Below, in pieces: positions 62,764-64,000 of a stretch of 64,000 bases of DNA. The stretch comes from Pseudomonadota bacterium (lineage in GTDB: Bacteria; Pseudomonadota; Alphaproteobacteria; Caulobacterales; Aquidulcibacteraceae): positions 496,001-560,000 of the forward strand of contig JAIUOD010000001.1 of assembly GCA_020161405.1 (NCBI GenBank), read 5' to 3'. The notes under the pieces are model-generated. The model was not told the origin of the DNA. It saw only the letters and a list, made by a program, of their open reading frames with translations, and did not search any database. Position numbers and translations under genes: made by a program. Every line of letters begins with the position of its first letter. Position 1 is the first letter of the stretch.

Positions 62764-63867
62764 TTACGGCTGCGGCTTACCGAATAAATAACCTTGCAGG
62801 CCTTTGATTGGGAATTGCGATAAAACAATTGCCTCGTCTTCAATTTCAACGCGTTCGGCAATTAATTCGTGTCCCAAATCACGAACAAGATGGCATAATG
62901 CACCTATAAATTTTTGGGTATCCGCGTTTTGATGAATATTTTGAACATATTGCCCATCAATTTTCACTTCATCAATTGGAAGTTCACGCAATGATTTGAA
63001 ACTTGTATGACCTGAACCAAAATCATCAAGTGATAGGCGCGTTCCACATTTACGAACCGCAATTGCAAATTCGTTTGCAATATCAAAATCATGAATTGCA
63101 ATTGTCTCGGTTACTTCAATCGTTAAATTAGTGGCAAATTGCAAATTATTTTGCAAAATTTGATAAATTTCGTGACGCGACGCATAATCGCTAATGGTTG
63201 CAAACGAAACATTGGTTGCAAGATGAAGGTTTTTGTCTTTTTTTATTTCTTCTAACGCAATTTGAATTGCGCAAATATCAAGTTCACAAATTAAACCCGA
63301 ACGTTCGGCCGCAGGAATAAACTCATAAGGAAGGGCGATTGTGCCATCTTCTTTCTTCATTCTTGCCAATGCTTCATAACGAATTGGATTGCGTGATTTA
63401 ACACAAACAATTGGCTGCTTATATAGAATTACTCTCTTCTCATTTAGGGCCAATTTTAAATCTTGGGCTTCTTTATCACTCGAAAAATCATAGATTGGCT
63501 TGGTGTCAATTTTCTGCAAAGCCAAAAGGCCGTTTCGTGTATTATGACGAAGCAAAATACCAATTTGTTCTAGCTTTATAGTTCTTATGCCATCTTCTAT
63601 TTTTGCATTTGCAAAAATTTGACCAAAATTTCTAATTCCAAGCTTTTCACCTAGTTCATTGATATTATTTGGTAATGCCATATTCGCAAAAAGGCGATTT
63701 TCTTTATTATGCCAATATAATTCGCCAAGTGCGTTTAAACTACAAAGCTGCGCCTCCAATAAATTGAACGCAGACCAAAGCATAGAATCGGGTACGTCAC
63801 GTAAAAACGACGACGTCGAAAATTGGCTATCGCCAGAATTTTCCCTTACCCCTACCAAATTCATCAT
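62764..63867 (-). CDS. EAL-domain cyclic di-GMP phosphodiesterase
   Basis: This 367-residue protein has an N-terminal region of about 130 residues (possible degenerate PAS-like sensor; LGELYWHNKENRLFANMALP is suggestive) and a C-terminal EAL domain. Catalytic residues are complete: YEALARM with Glu165, Asn219 in TNVS, EVTE (251-254), the DDFGSGHTSF loop (281-290) and Lys302 in VKIDG. It should therefore hydrolyse c-di-GMP. There is no transmembrane segment. Its target system is unknown, though a membrane glycosyltransferase elsewhere in the window is a type often controlled by c-di-GMP. Confidence 0.9.
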   Translation of the reverse strand: MMNLVGVRENSGDSQFSTSSFLRDVPDSMLWSAFNLLEAQLCSLNALGELYWHNKENRLFANMALPNNINELGEKLGIRNFGQIFANAKIEDGIRTIKLEQIGILLRHNTRNGLLALQKIDTKPIYDFSSDKEAQDLKLALNEKRVILYKQPIVCVKSRNPIRYEALARMKKEDGTIALPYEFIPAAERSGLICELDICAIQIALEEIKKDKNLHLATNVSFATISDYASRHEIYQILQNNLQFATNLTIEVTETIAIHDFDIANEFAIAVRKCGTRLSLDDFGSGHTSFKSLRELPIDEVKIDGQYVQNIHQNADTQKFIGALCHLVRDLGHELIAERVEIEDEAIVLSQFPIKGLQGYLFGKPQP

Positions 63868-64000
63868 GTGGTTTTACATGACATGATTTAAGATTCAGGT
63901 GAAGTACGTGGTTAACAAATAGTAAATTTTTTTGCAGGCTTTCGCTTTTAATTGTCACGAACTGGCATAAATTGTGCGCTTGTAAGTTTATGATAAATTC

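Overview
The window reads as a continuous stretch of chromosome from a low-GC alphaproteobacterium. The assignment rests on the following: the addB-addA-trxA block followed by a mannose-type PTS EIIA and HPr, an Entner-Doudoroff operon zwf-pgl-edd-glk, TamA/TamB, a DUF4169 + ribbon-helix-helix pair, a twin-transmembrane protein near a PduO-type cobalamin adenosyltransferase, an F1 operon in the order atpH-A-G-D, and a methylsuccinyl-CoA dehydrogenase of the ethylmalonyl-CoA pathway. The gene set resembles Caulobacterales/Hyphomonadaceae more than Rhizobiales, but that placement is inference. Gene density is high, many genes overlap by 1-14 bases, and TTG starts are common. I saw no rRNA, tRNA, CRISPR, transposase or prophage.

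Layout. 1-3.6 kb: partial methyltransferase, PII signalling protein, PhoD-like lipoprotein phosphatase, glycosyltransferase and membrane protein. 3.6-6.8 kb: amino-sugar/cell-wall recycling (nagA, SIS-type deaminase, divergent murQ) with a perfect inverted repeat between the divergent genes. 6.9-10.2 kb: small membrane protein, EVE-domain protein, asd, pyrF. 10.2-17.9 kb: addB, addA, trxA, EIIA-Man, HPr. 18-22.7 kb: phosphomannomutase/phosphoglucomutase, response regulator, membrane glycosyltransferase. 23.5-30.6 kb: one operon carrying glucokinase and every Entner-Doudoroff step through pyruvate kinase. 31-37.9 kb: tamA-tamB and a secreted nuclease. 38.5-42.1 kb: pgk, thiE, a Sel1-repeat protein, suhB. 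42.3-47.6 kb: UvrD helicase, small regulators, RluA and two unknown secreted proteins. 48.1-52.7 kb: atpHAGD without atpC. 52.9-57.5 kb: TerC, acyltransferase, ZapE, a DUF442 phosphatase-like protein, TsaD. 57.5-64 kb: cobalamin adenosyltransferase, sulfotransferase, twin-TM protein, a TcmP + DUF5131 pair, methylsuccinyl-CoA dehydrogenase and an EAL protein.

The most unusual signal is not a gene. A three-hairpin module of about 130 nt follows the HPr, pgm and atpD stop codons, always in the same orientation relative to the upstream gene. Its loop and linker motifs are conserved while the stem arms differ and change together, as expected of a structured 3' UTR RNA or a palindromic repeat under structural selection. 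A second GC-rich structured repeat follows suhB and uvrD and lies beyond atpD, again with constant orientation to the upstream gene. The TcmP/DUF5131 pair is the best candidate for an uncharacterised enzymatic system.

Metabolically, the genes describe a cell that takes glucose through the Entner-Doudoroff route, recycles or scavenges GlcNAc and MurNAc phosphates, assimilates acetyl-CoA through the ethylmalonyl-CoA pathway, and may use a regulatory rather than sugar-transporting PTS branch.
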